Below are positions 14,596-22,237 of a stretch of DNA of 25,468 nt, piece after piece. Position 1 is the first letter of the stretch. The number at the start of each line of letters is the position of its first letter. The stretch lies in assembly GCA_020845495.1 (NCBI GenBank), contig JADLFM010000125.1, forward strand, positions 1-25,468. Reading direction: 5' to 3'. The notes under the pieces were generated by a model that made no database searches, was not told the origin of the DNA, and saw only the letters and a list, made by a program, of their open reading frames with translations. The translations under genes were made by a program, and so were the position numbers. Source of the stretch: Chloroflexota bacterium (GTDB lineage: Bacteria; Chloroflexota; UBA6077; JACCZL01).

Positions 14596-17500
14596 ATGTG
14601 TTCCCCTCGTATCATCGCCGCCGTGATGACCGTCCGTCCGCTCGTCAACCGGCGCCGGGCTCGGCTCTGGAGCGCCGCCAAGACACGATCCGCTCGGCTT
14701 GCGCCTGGAGTGTCACCCGTACTGCTGCGCTTCGCGGCGCTCACCGTTGTCATCGTGCTCCTGTTCGGTAGCCTGCCTGGCACCGACGCCGACGCACAAC
14801 TGCTCGCCACCCCAGCGTCTGGCTCGCCGGCGCCCGCTCTGGCTGCGACCCCGACAACGCCTGCCCCGGCGGTAACACCGGCCCCGCCCTCAGCCGCGGT
14901 CGCCGCACCGTCAGCTACCCCGTCTCCGGCGACGCGGGTACGGGCGACGTCGGATTCGCGCCCGGCCCAGGTCGGCGGCTTCGTCACGGGCACGGTCTGG
15001 GACGATACCCGCATCCGCAATGGCGTGTTTGACGACAACGAGCCCGGCCTCGCCAACGTCACGGTCGTCGTCGAGCGCATCGACGTGCCCTCAGGGCCAA
15101 TCGCCTGCACCACGGCCATCGCGGGCAACGTCAACCCCACCGACTCGTCGGGACGCTATCGCTGCGGGGGCCTCGTCGACGGGGTCTACCGGATCAGCGT
15201 CAGCCTGCTGTCAAATTACGAGGCCACGACCTCTCGGCAGCGCGACGTGACCGTGACGGCGACTGAGGGCGGCCGGGCGAACTTCGGGCTGGCGCGTCTC
15301 GACCAGGGTATTCGCTCGATCTCCGGGGTCGTCTTCCTCGACTGTAACGAGAATGGCATCCAGGATTTGCCCGTCGAGTTCGACGATCGGCCGTCGTCCA
15401 GCGCCTACGAGGTCCGGCTGGAGCGGGTCGGCGGTAACGACAACAACAACCAGAGTCCGGACTCGACGCGCGAAAACCACTACGTGTTCGACAACCTCTC
15501 GACGGGCACCTATGTCGTGAGCCTGCGCGTGAGCAGCTCGCGCTTCCGTGCGACGACGGCGACGCGGCGTGAGATCACCATCGGCTCGACGTTCGGTGCC
15601 ACCGCTGACTTCGGCATCGTCGACGACACGGCGAACTCACGCTGCACCCGCTCCTTGAACTCCACGGCCACCTCTGTCGCCTCGACTGCCACGGCGATCT
15701 CGACCCGCGCTGGCACCCCTGGCAGCACGAGCAGCGGCGCCAGCGGCCTCACGGGCGGCGGCCTCACCGGCGGTGGCACGCCTGCCCCGGCGACAGCCAC
15801 CGCGCTCGCCATCGCTACCGCTACCGCCGCCAGGTTCACCCCGACGCCAACTCGCACCCCGACACCCTCCGCCACGCCGGTTCCGCCGGTGCGGATGGAA
15901 CGCGCCTACCCGCGTTCGGCCCGCTTCCTGATGCAAGCGGTTGCCCGCTTTGCCAACGGCGAACGTATCGACATGCTGGCCGAAGGCGCGCTGATCGGCC
16001 TCGAGACGATCGTCTTCCAGGACACGGGCCAGCGGGTCGGCAGCGAACAGTTGTCGATGCGGATCCGTCGCAACGACCATACCGACGATGTCGTGGTCAC
16101 GGCGCAGCAGGCGTTCCGCCAGCGTGACACCGACGATCTCTGGCGGACCGTCAACTACAGCGAGATTCGAAATGAGCTTGGGCTGCTCGCACCGCTCGAC
16201 GCAATCACGGCGCTCCGCTGCGTCTCGCGCGGCCAGGAGGGCGGTCAGGTCGTGGTCGATAACGCGGTGACGAACTACTTCCTCGGAGAAGTGGACGTCC
16301 TTCGCTTCTGGGAGACGAGCATTCGTCCGCGCTACGCCGGCGGCAGCGGCGGCGGGAGCAGCACGAATGCGCCCACTATCTCGACCGGCCGACAGGTCAC
16401 CGGGTCCGGGCGCATCATCCCGGCCTGCACGCCGCCACCCGAGACCCGCGTGGAGCAGCCAGCGGTACAGGGCGCCCAGCCGGTTTATCAGGACATGCAG
16501 GTGCAGACCTGGATCGGCCTGGACGACGGTCTGATTCGCGCTGAGCGTATGACCGCGAAGGTGCTTCCGCCGATCGCCGACCCCAAGCGGATGCCGGATC
16601 CGATCGACTTCGACGCCGTCTTCACCTTCTGGGACGTCAACAAGCCGATCACGATCATCCCGCCGCGCGTCCCCGAGCCGACTGCGACCCTCACGACGGC
16701 TGCCGCGGCGCCGGGGGGCGCTGGTGGCCGGCAGTCCGGATTGATCGAGGCGCCGGCTCCGGTCGCGCCGCCGGCCTCGTCCGCCCCGACGCCCGGGCTG
16801 ACCGGCGTGAGCGCGACGCCCGGTGAGCTTGGGACGCCCGAGCAGGTCGTCGCCGAGGAGACGCCGACCGAAGGGCAGGGGCCGACGCCGAGCCAGAACG
16901 AGCAGGTGCTGGCCGCCGAGCGGGCGCTGGTCGCCATCGCGACGGGCGGCGAGCCTCTCGCCGGTAGCACGGCGCGTGGCAACAGTATCCTGCTGGACGT
17001 GCCGTTCCGGTCCCAGCAGACGGGAACCACCTATGCGTCGACAAACTCCGGCGCGGCCAGCATGGCGATGATACTCGGCGGCTATGGTGTCAACGTGGCC
17101 GTTGCGGACCTTCGCGCACTCTTGAACGGCCTTGACGGCAACTACAGCCCGGGTGTGCCCTCGCGCATCGAGACGATGGCGCGAGTCGGAGAGCGGGCCG
17201 GCCTGAATGCCGTCGACCTGTTCCGGGGCGCTCGCTTCAACGAGTGGACTGTCGAGCAGGTCCGCGAGATGATCCGGCGTGGCTACCCGGTCGTCACGCT
17301 CGTGCAGGGCGCCGTCCTGCCCGGCGGAACGCCGCCCGGCGTGGCCCGTGAACGTTACATCACCATCGTCGGGATCGATGGCGACGACTTCATCTACAAC
17401 GATCCGGCCTACCCCGACGAGGGTAGCGGGGCCGACCGCCGCATCAACTCGCGGACGCTCGAGCAAGCCTGGCTCGCCGCTTCGACGCCACGGTTGGCGG

Positions 17501-17760
17501 CCGGCTTCTCGCTGGGGCCGGAGGGGCGCGGCATGCTCGACTTTGCGCGCGGCCAGGCCCCCGAGAGCACCGCCGTCGCACAGGCCAGTCCCACGCCAAA
17601 CCTGGAGGCGACGGTGGCCGTCGTCGGCACGATTCAGCCGACGCCGACCACCGCGCCCCCCGAGTACCCCTTCGGGCTGCCAGTCCACCCGATCCTGGTC
17701 CTGTTTTGGCTGATCCTGGTGATCCTGCTGGTGATCATCCTGATCCGAAGCCTGGTCTGA
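14596..17760 (+). CDS. Large membrane-anchored protein: SdrD-B repeats, Thr/Pro/Ala linkers, C39-like domain with altered catalytic residues
   Basis: The frame is open from 14440, but 14596 (or 14626) gives a sensible N-terminus: a basic stretch, then LLRFAALTVVIVLLFGS as signal or anchor. The product has about 1054 residues. Two SdrD-B/Cna-B-like beta domains follow (about 126-235, VTGTVWDDTRIRNGVFDDNE; about 242-345, SGVVFLDCNENGIQD), with Ca2+-loop-like DxNxNG motifs, then a Thr/Ala/Pro-rich linker. A middle region of about 300 residues (430-690) is not recognised. After a second Pro/Ala linker a papain-like C39-type domain runs about 796-960 (LLDVPFRSQ, SGAASMAMILGGYG, YITIVGIDGDDFIYNDPAY). 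The catalytic Cys is replaced by Ser818 and the His by Arg920; Asp936 remains. A C-terminal helix (ILVLFWLILVILLVIILI) anchors it. It is probably a surface adhesin-like or peptide-binding pseudoprotease. No operon partner is certain. Confidence 0.75.
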   Translation: MCSPRIIAAVMTVRPLVNRRRARLWSAAKTRSARLAPGVSPVLLRFAALTVVIVLLFGSLPGTDADAQLLATPASGSPAPALAATPTTPAPAVTPAPPSAAVAAPSATPSPATRVRATSDSRPAQVGGFVTGTVWDDTRIRNGVFDDNEPGLANVTVVVERIDVPSGPIACTTAIAGNVNPTDSSGRYRCGGLVDGVYRISVSLLSNYEATTSRQRDVTVTATEGGRANFGLARLDQGIRSISGVVFLDCNENGIQDLPVEFDDRPSSSAYEVRLERVGGNDNNNQSPDSTRENHYVFDNLSTGTYVVSLRVSSSRFRATTATRREITIGSTFGATADFGIVDDTANSRCTRSLNSTATSVASTATAISTRAGTPGSTSSGASGLTGGGLTGGGTPAPATATALAIATATAARFTPTPTRTPTPSATPVPPVRMERAYPRSARFLMQAVARFANGERIDMLAEGALIGLETIVFQDTGQRVGSEQLSMRIRRNDHTDDVVVTAQQAFRQRDTDDLWRTVNYSEIRNELGLLAPLDAITALRCVSRGQEGGQVVVDNAVTNYFLGEVDVLRFWETSIRPRYAGGSGGGSSTNAPTISTGRQVTGSGRIIPACTPPPETRVEQPAVQGAQPVYQDMQVQTWIGLDDGLIRAERMTAKVLPPIADPKRMPDPIDFDAVFTFWDVNKPITIIPPRVPEPTATLTTAAAAPGGAGGRQSGLIEAPAPVAPPASSAPTPGLTGVSATPGELGTPEQVVAEETPTEGQGPTPSQNEQVLAAERALVAIATGGEPLAGSTARGNSILLDVPFRSQQTGTTYASTNSGAASMAMILGGYGVNVAVADLRALLNGLDGNYSPGVPSRIETMARVGERAGLNAVDLFRGARFNEWTVEQVREMIRRGYPVVTLVQGAVLPGGTPPGVARERYITIVGIDGDDFIYNDPAYPDEGSGADRRINSRTLEQAWLAASTPRLAAGFSLGPEGRGMLDFARGQAPESTAVAQASPTPNLEATVAVVGTIQPTPTTAPPEYPFGLPVHPILVLFWLILVILLVIILIRSLV

Positions 17761-17800
17761 CGCACAGGGTCCGGCGCAGCAGCTATCGCTGAAACTCTCC

Positions 17801-17850
17801 GGGGCGCCCGGGGGCAGACGGGACGGGCGCCCCCTGACTGGCCCGTCCCG
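17801..17850 (+). terminator. Two overlapping, mutually exclusive hairpins after the large gene
   Basis: GGGGCGCCC (17801-17809) pairs perfectly with 17825-17833 (9 bp). CGGGACGGGC (17819-17828) pairs perfectly with 17841-17850 (10 bp). The shared segment 17825-17828 means only one hairpin can form at a time. They begin 40 nt after the stop of the large gene and are the obvious candidates to end its transcript. The overlap recalls terminator/antiterminator pairs, but no T-run follows, and the next gene starts about 200 nt on. Confidence 0.5.
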
Positions 17851-17912
17851 CGCCCGGAACTTCGGCTGGGCCGGGTCGTTCTCGGTCGGCGCGACGGCGA
17901 TGATGATATCCC
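17849..17912 (-). pseudogene. 64-bp fragment homologous to the FHA-trypsin protease gene
   Basis: This segment matches 21163-21226 at 60 of 64 positions. On the minus strand it encodes RDIIIAVAPTENDPAQPKFR and the following AR, identical to the protease around residues 266-287. All four differences are synonymous. Homology stops abruptly on both sides. It is therefore a relic of a gene copy or paralog that was under protein-level selection before being lost, not a functional gene. It begins exactly at the right arm of the hairpin pair. Confidence 0.85.
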
Positions 17913-18047
17913 TCATCGCGGCCGTGGCCACTCTGGTGATGCTTCGCTTGCCAATGACTCCGCGGAGACCTACCATACCGGCTACGACAATTCCCCAATT
18001 GCGATGAACCGCCGCTCATTCGTGAAGAATTCGAGAGGGTGGTGCGA

Positions 18048-19406
18048 ATGCCGCGTTGGACGGACAAGCCGATCGTCGCCGGCGGTACTCACATCCGGGC
18101 CATTCACGTCACCGAGCTTCGCACAGCGGTCAGCAACGCGCGGGTGGCGGCCGGCCTGAGCCGCGTCTCCTGGACCGACCCGGTGATGGGCACGACCGTC
18201 CCGATCCGCGCGGTCCACTACACCGAATTGCGCGCGACAATCCAGGATCTTTGGACTCACAGTGGAATGGGCTCGTTACCCAACTGGACGGTCGGGTCGG
18301 CGCCCTCGACCGCGCGGACGATCCGGGCCAGCGACGTGAACGACCTACGGGCCTGGTTCGAGGCCGTGGACCCACCGAGCCTGATCGGCGCCTCGTGGAC
18401 CAATAACAGCCGCGACTGGAACACCAAGAGCGGCTGGGACGTGCAGCTCGTCTATACGAGTGTGCCTGCCACCAATGAGAACAGCTATCAGATTGTCGGG
18501 GACCATGTCCGCTCATCGCATCTCGCAGGACGCAACGTTATTGTTCGAGTCGACTATGCCCCCGGCCAGAACCTGCCGCCGAATGAGACCAGCTTGTCCG
18601 CGTACCTGTCTATGCTGGCCGCGATTTGCCAGGATAGCCGGTTCCAGGATCATGGCTGGGGCTATATCATCGGCAACGAGCCAAACCTGCTGGTCGAGAA
18701 CAGCCAGAACACGCCGATGTCTCCGTCATGGTATGCCCGCGTGTTTTGCGGGTATGGGACGGCAGGCAGCCGAACTGACAATGCCTTGCAGACGATCCGT
18801 GCGAGCCATACAACTGCTCGGGTGCTCGTCGCTGCTGTTGGCCCCTGGAGCGGCGACGCGAATGGCTCACCGCCATACGCCCTTGATTGTCCCTGGCTGA
18901 ACTATTTCTCTGAGGTATGCCTCCGCGTTGGCGAAGCGATGGTTGTTCGCCAGCTTGGGGTGATCGACGGTTTTGCCATTCACACGTATGGGCGAGTCGG
19001 GAGCACCGGCACCGCCAACGGAGGCAAGAACGAGCCGCACACCGACGTGCAAGCTCCCAATTCACTGCTGGGCGCCTGGTGGGGCTTCACGACGTACAAG
19101 AACTGGCGCGACGTCGTCGATAGCGATACCTCGGGCGTACTGGCTGGCGCCCCGCTCTGGATCACCGAGACGAACACTCGGGTCAGCGCGCCAAGTAAGG
19201 ACTGCTACCCATCCCGCTGGTACATCGAAGCGCTGAAGGAGATCCACGATTCGAACGCCGACTGGGAGCGGATCATGTCGGTCTGTTGGTTCGTCGATCG
19301 GAACTACGACGGTCACTGGCAGAGTGAAGCGCTGACTGACGCCGAGGGGAGGTGCGAGGATGCGAATGACGACTTCAACGAGGCGCTGGTCGGGACTCCT
19401 TACTGA
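18048..19406 (+). CDS. Clan GH-A-like glycoside hydrolase with N-terminal 'IRAxHxTELR' repeats
   Basis: The start at 18048 has GAGAGGG 8 nt upstream; a GTG at 18039 overlaps that site. The product has 452 residues. Three repeats of about 38 residues open it: HIRAIHVTELRTAV, PIRAVHYTELRATI and TIRASDVNDLRAWF, a module seen at the ends of various bacterial secreted proteins. The rest looks like a TIM barrel. YIIGNEPN (Glu211) fits the acid/base at strand 4, GFAIHTYGRV follows, and LWITETNTR (Glu374) fits the strand-7 nucleophile of clan GH-A. No signal peptide or membrane segment is evident, which is odd for such a protein. Local sequence is somewhat less GC-rich than the neighbours. The next gene follows after 9 nt. 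The substrate is unknown. Confidence 0.65.
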   Translation: MPRWTDKPIVAGGTHIRAIHVTELRTAVSNARVAAGLSRVSWTDPVMGTTVPIRAVHYTELRATIQDLWTHSGMGSLPNWTVGSAPSTARTIRASDVNDLRAWFEAVDPPSLIGASWTNNSRDWNTKSGWDVQLVYTSVPATNENSYQIVGDHVRSSHLAGRNVIVRVDYAPGQNLPPNETSLSAYLSMLAAICQDSRFQDHGWGYIIGNEPNLLVENSQNTPMSPSWYARVFCGYGTAGSRTDNALQTIRASHTTARVLVAAVGPWSGDANGSPPYALDCPWLNYFSEVCLRVGEAMVVRQLGVIDGFAIHTYGRVGSTGTANGGKNEPHTDVQAPNSLLGAWWGFTTYKNWRDVVDSDTSGVLAGAPLWITETNTRVSAPSKDCYPSRWYIEALKEIHDSNADWERIMSVCWFVDRNYDGHWQSEALTDAEGRCEDANDDFNEALVGTPY

Positions 19407-19415
19407 GCAAGCGTA

Positions 19416-20636
19416 ATGACACTGCCAAAGCTGTCTCGGTTCTTTGGGGCGCTCCGGTTCAGTACTGCATCGTCCTGCCGACTGTGGCCGCAACTATGTA
19501 CTGTTGCATTATCCATCCTACTCGCTCACATTCTTGCATCTCCGTCGGTAGCTCGGCCCGAGTCTTTCAGCGTGACAGGTGAGACGTGGCTCGATCTCGA
19601 CGGGGATGGGAACCACGGGCCTGATGAGCCGGTGCTCGCCGAGACGGAGACCCGCCTCTACCTAGGCGCTCCACTCAATTCTGAGAATCAGGTAGGCTCA
19701 GCGCGTAGCGACTCTCGTGGCACATACACGATTCGCACGGGGGCGCTCGGGGACTTGTGGCTCACGGCCGGGGTCATCGCTGGGCACAGCGGCAATGGAG
19801 GACGTGGGGCCCTCGTCGCGCCACCACGGGTAGTGACTCTGAGTGAAACACCCGCGCATGCCGACCTCGGGCTCGTCGAGGCGCCGAAGCCGGATGATGA
19901 ACGCTTCTTTCCGGACACCGGACGGCGAATCAGCGATGATGACATCTGGAGCTACTACGTTCGAAATGGCGGCGTTGCTGAGTTCGGCCGGCCGCTGAGC
20001 GACCCGTTCCTGTTTACCTGCTGCACCATGCAGATCTTCGAGTACGCTTCGCTCAACGTCAGCCAGCCGTATCTCGGCGTCGCTCGGATGAACGTCCTCG
20101 ATGGTGACATACTCGGCGTCACTGTGCTCGACGGTGTTCGGGTGCCGGCCTACGATCCGTCGATCCCGGGCCTGCTGGTTCCGTGGCAGTCCGATCGGGC
20201 ATGCGACGGTGGCGCCAGTGGCTTCATTGGCCAGCGGGTGGGCTACGGGCCGGACGGCCGAACCGACGCGTTCCTCACGGCGTATCTCACCGCCGAGGAC
20301 GTCGCCAACGATCAGGCGTTCCGCCTGCTATGCCTGGACGGGCTGGAGCGCTGGGGCCTGCCGACCAGTCCGGCCATCGTCAATCCCAATGGCGATGGCG
20401 GCGTCATGCAGCGGTTCCAGCGCGGCGTGATGTGGTTCGAGCCTGACTGCGGGTGCATCCGCCGCGTGTCGTTCGGCGAGACGCTCCGCCATGTGTTCCG
20501 GGGCGATGAAGACGGCCACCCCGACCTCGCTCGCGCGGCCGTCTTCGGGCTGTTCGCGCCGAGCCTGCTCCACGTGGGGCCAGCCGTTGAAGCGGACCGC
20601 GCGGTCGGCATCCTGGCAACGGGCGGAGTTGACTGA
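19416..20636 (+). CDS. Secreted SdrD-B-domain protein with C-terminal 'FGRPLSDPF' module
   Basis: The product has 406 residues and a likely signal peptide (hydrophobic VALSILLAHILASPSVA, cleavage near residue 46). An SdrD-B-like domain follows (about 50-150), with WLDLDGDGNHGPDEPVL as Ca2+-loop-like start and GTYTIRTG near its end. From about 165 comes RFFPDTGRRI, IWSYYVRNGGVAEFGRPLSDPF and a region with a second related pattern (MQRFQRGVMWFEPD). I associate this module with Chloroflexota secreted proteins; its role is unknown. The start lies 9 nt after the preceding stop and has no good ribosome-binding site, so translation is probably coupled to the glycosidase-like gene. Both products may act together on the cell surface (inference). 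Confidence 0.7.
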   Translation: MTLPKLSRFFGALRFSTASSCRLWPQLCTVALSILLAHILASPSVARPESFSVTGETWLDLDGDGNHGPDEPVLAETETRLYLGAPLNSENQVGSARSDSRGTYTIRTGALGDLWLTAGVIAGHSGNGGRGALVAPPRVVTLSETPAHADLGLVEAPKPDDERFFPDTGRRISDDDIWSYYVRNGGVAEFGRPLSDPFLFTCCTMQIFEYASLNVSQPYLGVARMNVLDGDILGVTVLDGVRVPAYDPSIPGLLVPWQSDRACDGGASGFIGQRVGYGPDGRTDAFLTAYLTAEDVANDQAFRLLCLDGLERWGLPTSPAIVNPNGDGGVMQRFQRGVMWFEPDCGCIRRVSFGETLRHVFRGDEDGHPDLARAAVFGLFAPSLLHVGPAVEADRAVGILATGGVD

Positions 20637-20712
20637 CGCGTCGCCCGGCTTGCTGGCCGCTAATAGCGAATCCCAAGCCTCTGCCGACGATCAGCTACCT
20701 ACTGACCGCTGG

Positions 20713-20748
20713 CTACTGATGGCTGACACCTGACTACTCGCCCGCTAC
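20713..20748 (-). repeat. 3'-end repeat (copy 2) including the stop codon of the protease gene
   Basis: On the minus strand this begins at the TAG stop (20745-20747) of the FHA-protease gene and continues CGGGCGAG ... CAGCCATCAGTA. It matches the copy at 11667-11700 at 29 of 35 positions. It lies between convergent genes, as the first copy does. The rest of the 108-nt gap holds further ACTG/CAGT words and no gene. Confidence 0.55.
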
Positions 20749-22022
20749 CGTAGCGCCTTCTCGATCAGTGGCTTAGCGAGGTTGATCGGGCGGATCAGGC
20801 CGATCTTGCCAGGCGTCTCGCGGCTAAACCGGCCGGCCGTCGGGATGCCGATCAGTTGACCATCGGAGTTGATGGCCGAGCCGCCGCTGTTACCGGGGTT
20901 GATCTCGGTATCGGTCTTGATGAACTGACCGGGGTCGTCGGTGAAGCGCTGAATCCCCGAGTGGATGCCCCGCGTCACCGTCACGCTCGACCCGCCGAGG
21001 CTCGGGAAGCCGATGATGATGAGCGGGTCGTTGATCCGGACTGTATCCGAGTCGCCAATCGGGACCGGAGTCAAGCCGAGGTTGGCCGGCAGCGGACCGC
21101 CGTTCGCCAGCGCGCTCACCTGGAGGACTGCCAGATCCATCTTCGAGTCGTACTCGACCACGCGCGCTCGGAACTTTGGCTGGGCCGGGTCGTTCTCGGT
21201 CGGCGCGACCGCGATGATGATGTCCCGGCCTTGATTGATGAGCTGACCGGTGCGCTCGTCGCTGATGACGTGGAAGTTCGTCAGGATGTGGCCCTTGGCC
21301 GAGATGACCGAGCCGGAACCGGTGCTCGCCGTCGTCTGGCTCGTCGGGACGATCACCCGAACGGAGGCGCGCAGTGCGCGGGTGAACGCTTCACGGTTAT
21401 CCACGGCCGCGCCGGCGGTGGCGACCGCCGCGACGGTGGGCGAGGACGCTGGCGTTGGCGCGACCGTCGCCACCGCGACTGGAGACGGAGACGGCGAGGG
21501 TGATGCGACGGCCGTCGACGCCACGACCGGCTTCGAACTGGGCGTTGCCGTGGCCTGGGCCGACGTCGACTCACGTGAGCCAGCCACCGCGCGCAGGATC
21601 AGCGCTCCGGTCCCCAACATGACGATCACCAGCGCGACGAGCGCACCCGCGACGAGCATGTTCGTCTGGCCGCCGCTCCGCCGTGGTGCGGCTGGCTCGC
21701 CGACGATCTCCACGGCCAGATCGGTCGTCCCGATGCGTACCCTGGCGCCGCTCGGGATCGACTCGGGGCCGGCCCCAACGCGCCGGGTGCCGATGTAGGT
21801 GCCGTTCTGGCTGCCGAGGTCGCGCAGGAAGGCGCCGCGCGGCGTCGACCAGAGCACGAGATGCTGGCGTGAGACGTTCGGGTCCGGCAAGACCACATCG
21901 TTATCGGGCGCTCGCCCGATCCGGAGCCCTTGTGGCGGCACCGAATATCGCTCGCCGTTGACGACGACCACCGTTCGAGTCACCGACCTTGCACCCTGCC
22001 CCTCGGCTGCCGCCTCATGCAT
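20745..22022 (-). CDS. FHA domain - transmembrane - trypsin-like (HtrA-type) serine protease
   Basis: The product has 425 residues. An FHA phosphothreonine-binding domain comes first (about 16-108: GRAPDNDVVL, VSRQHLVL, DLGSQNGTYIG), then one membrane helix (about 122-144), a Ser/Thr/Pro/Ala linker (about 150-205) and a trypsin-like domain. The triad is intact: His251 (LTNFHVIS), Asp296 (MDLAVLQV) and Ser379 (INPGNSGGSAIN). No PDZ domain follows. The FHA part should be cytoplasmic and the protease outside, so kinase signalling could govern an extracytoplasmic protease. The start at 22022 is the longest option; a GTG about 36 nt downstream is also possible. A 64-bp fragment of this gene or a paralog lies at 17849-17912. 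Substrate unknown. Confidence 0.9.
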   Translation of the reverse strand: MHEAAAEGQGARSVTRTVVVVNGERYSVPPQGLRIGRAPDNDVVLPDPNVSRQHLVLWSTPRGAFLRDLGSQNGTYIGTRRVGAGPESIPSGARVRIGTTDLAVEIVGEPAAPRRSGGQTNMLVAGALVALVIVMLGTGALILRAVAGSRESTSAQATATPSSKPVVASTAVASPSPSPSPVAVATVAPTPASSPTVAAVATAGAAVDNREAFTRALRASVRVIVPTSQTTASTGSGSVISAKGHILTNFHVISDERTGQLINQGRDIIIAVAPTENDPAQPKFRARVVEYDSKMDLAVLQVSALANGGPLPANLGLTPVPIGDSDTVRINDPLIIIGFPSLGGSSVTVTRGIHSGIQRFTDDPGQFIKTDTEINPGNSGGSAINSDGQLIGIPTAGRFSRETPGKIGLIRPINLAKPLIEKALR

Positions 22023-22120
22023 GCTCGTGCCGCCATTCGAAGCTGTGCTCGCGCGCTACGTTCGTGCCCGCCCAGATGATAACGTCCGCTGCCTTGAAAT
22101 GAGAGGCGGGTGAGGCGAGA

Positions 22121-22176
22121 GTGGCGGACGATGAGGGGCGAACGATGAGTGGCGGACGATGAGGGGCGAACAGTGA
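22121..22176. repeat. Two tandem 28-bp units in the protease/methyltransferase divergent gap
   Basis: GTGGCGGACGATGAGGGGCG plus eight further bases at 22121-22148 is repeated at 22149-22176 with only two or three changes at its end. GACGATGA and GAACGATGA words recur inside each unit. The array lies in the 215-bp gap between the divergent FHA-protease and methyltransferase genes, where it could hold regulator sites. No coding sequence is evident. Confidence 0.75.
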
Positions 22177-22220
22177 CGGGTAAGTGGGCATAGGGGCGGG
22201 CGAGGACCGGGTGGGGCGGG

Positions 22221-22226
22221 TAGAAT
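22221..22226 (+). promoter_or_regulatory. Possible -10 box of the DNA methyltransferase gene
   Basis: TAGAAT lies 11 nt before the ATG at 22238. If used, transcription would begin only a few nt before the start codon, giving a leaderless message; no ribosome-binding site is visible. No convincing -35 box is seen. This is weak evidence, offered because it supports the downstream ATG. Confidence 0.3.
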
Positions 22227-22237
22227 CGGGCGATCTC

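Noticed and set aside
15637..17976. A 779-codon minus-strand open frame opposite the large surface protein
   Set aside because: It is compositionally a shadow. Only its first 20 or so residues are meaningful, because they cover the 64-bp protease-gene fragment.
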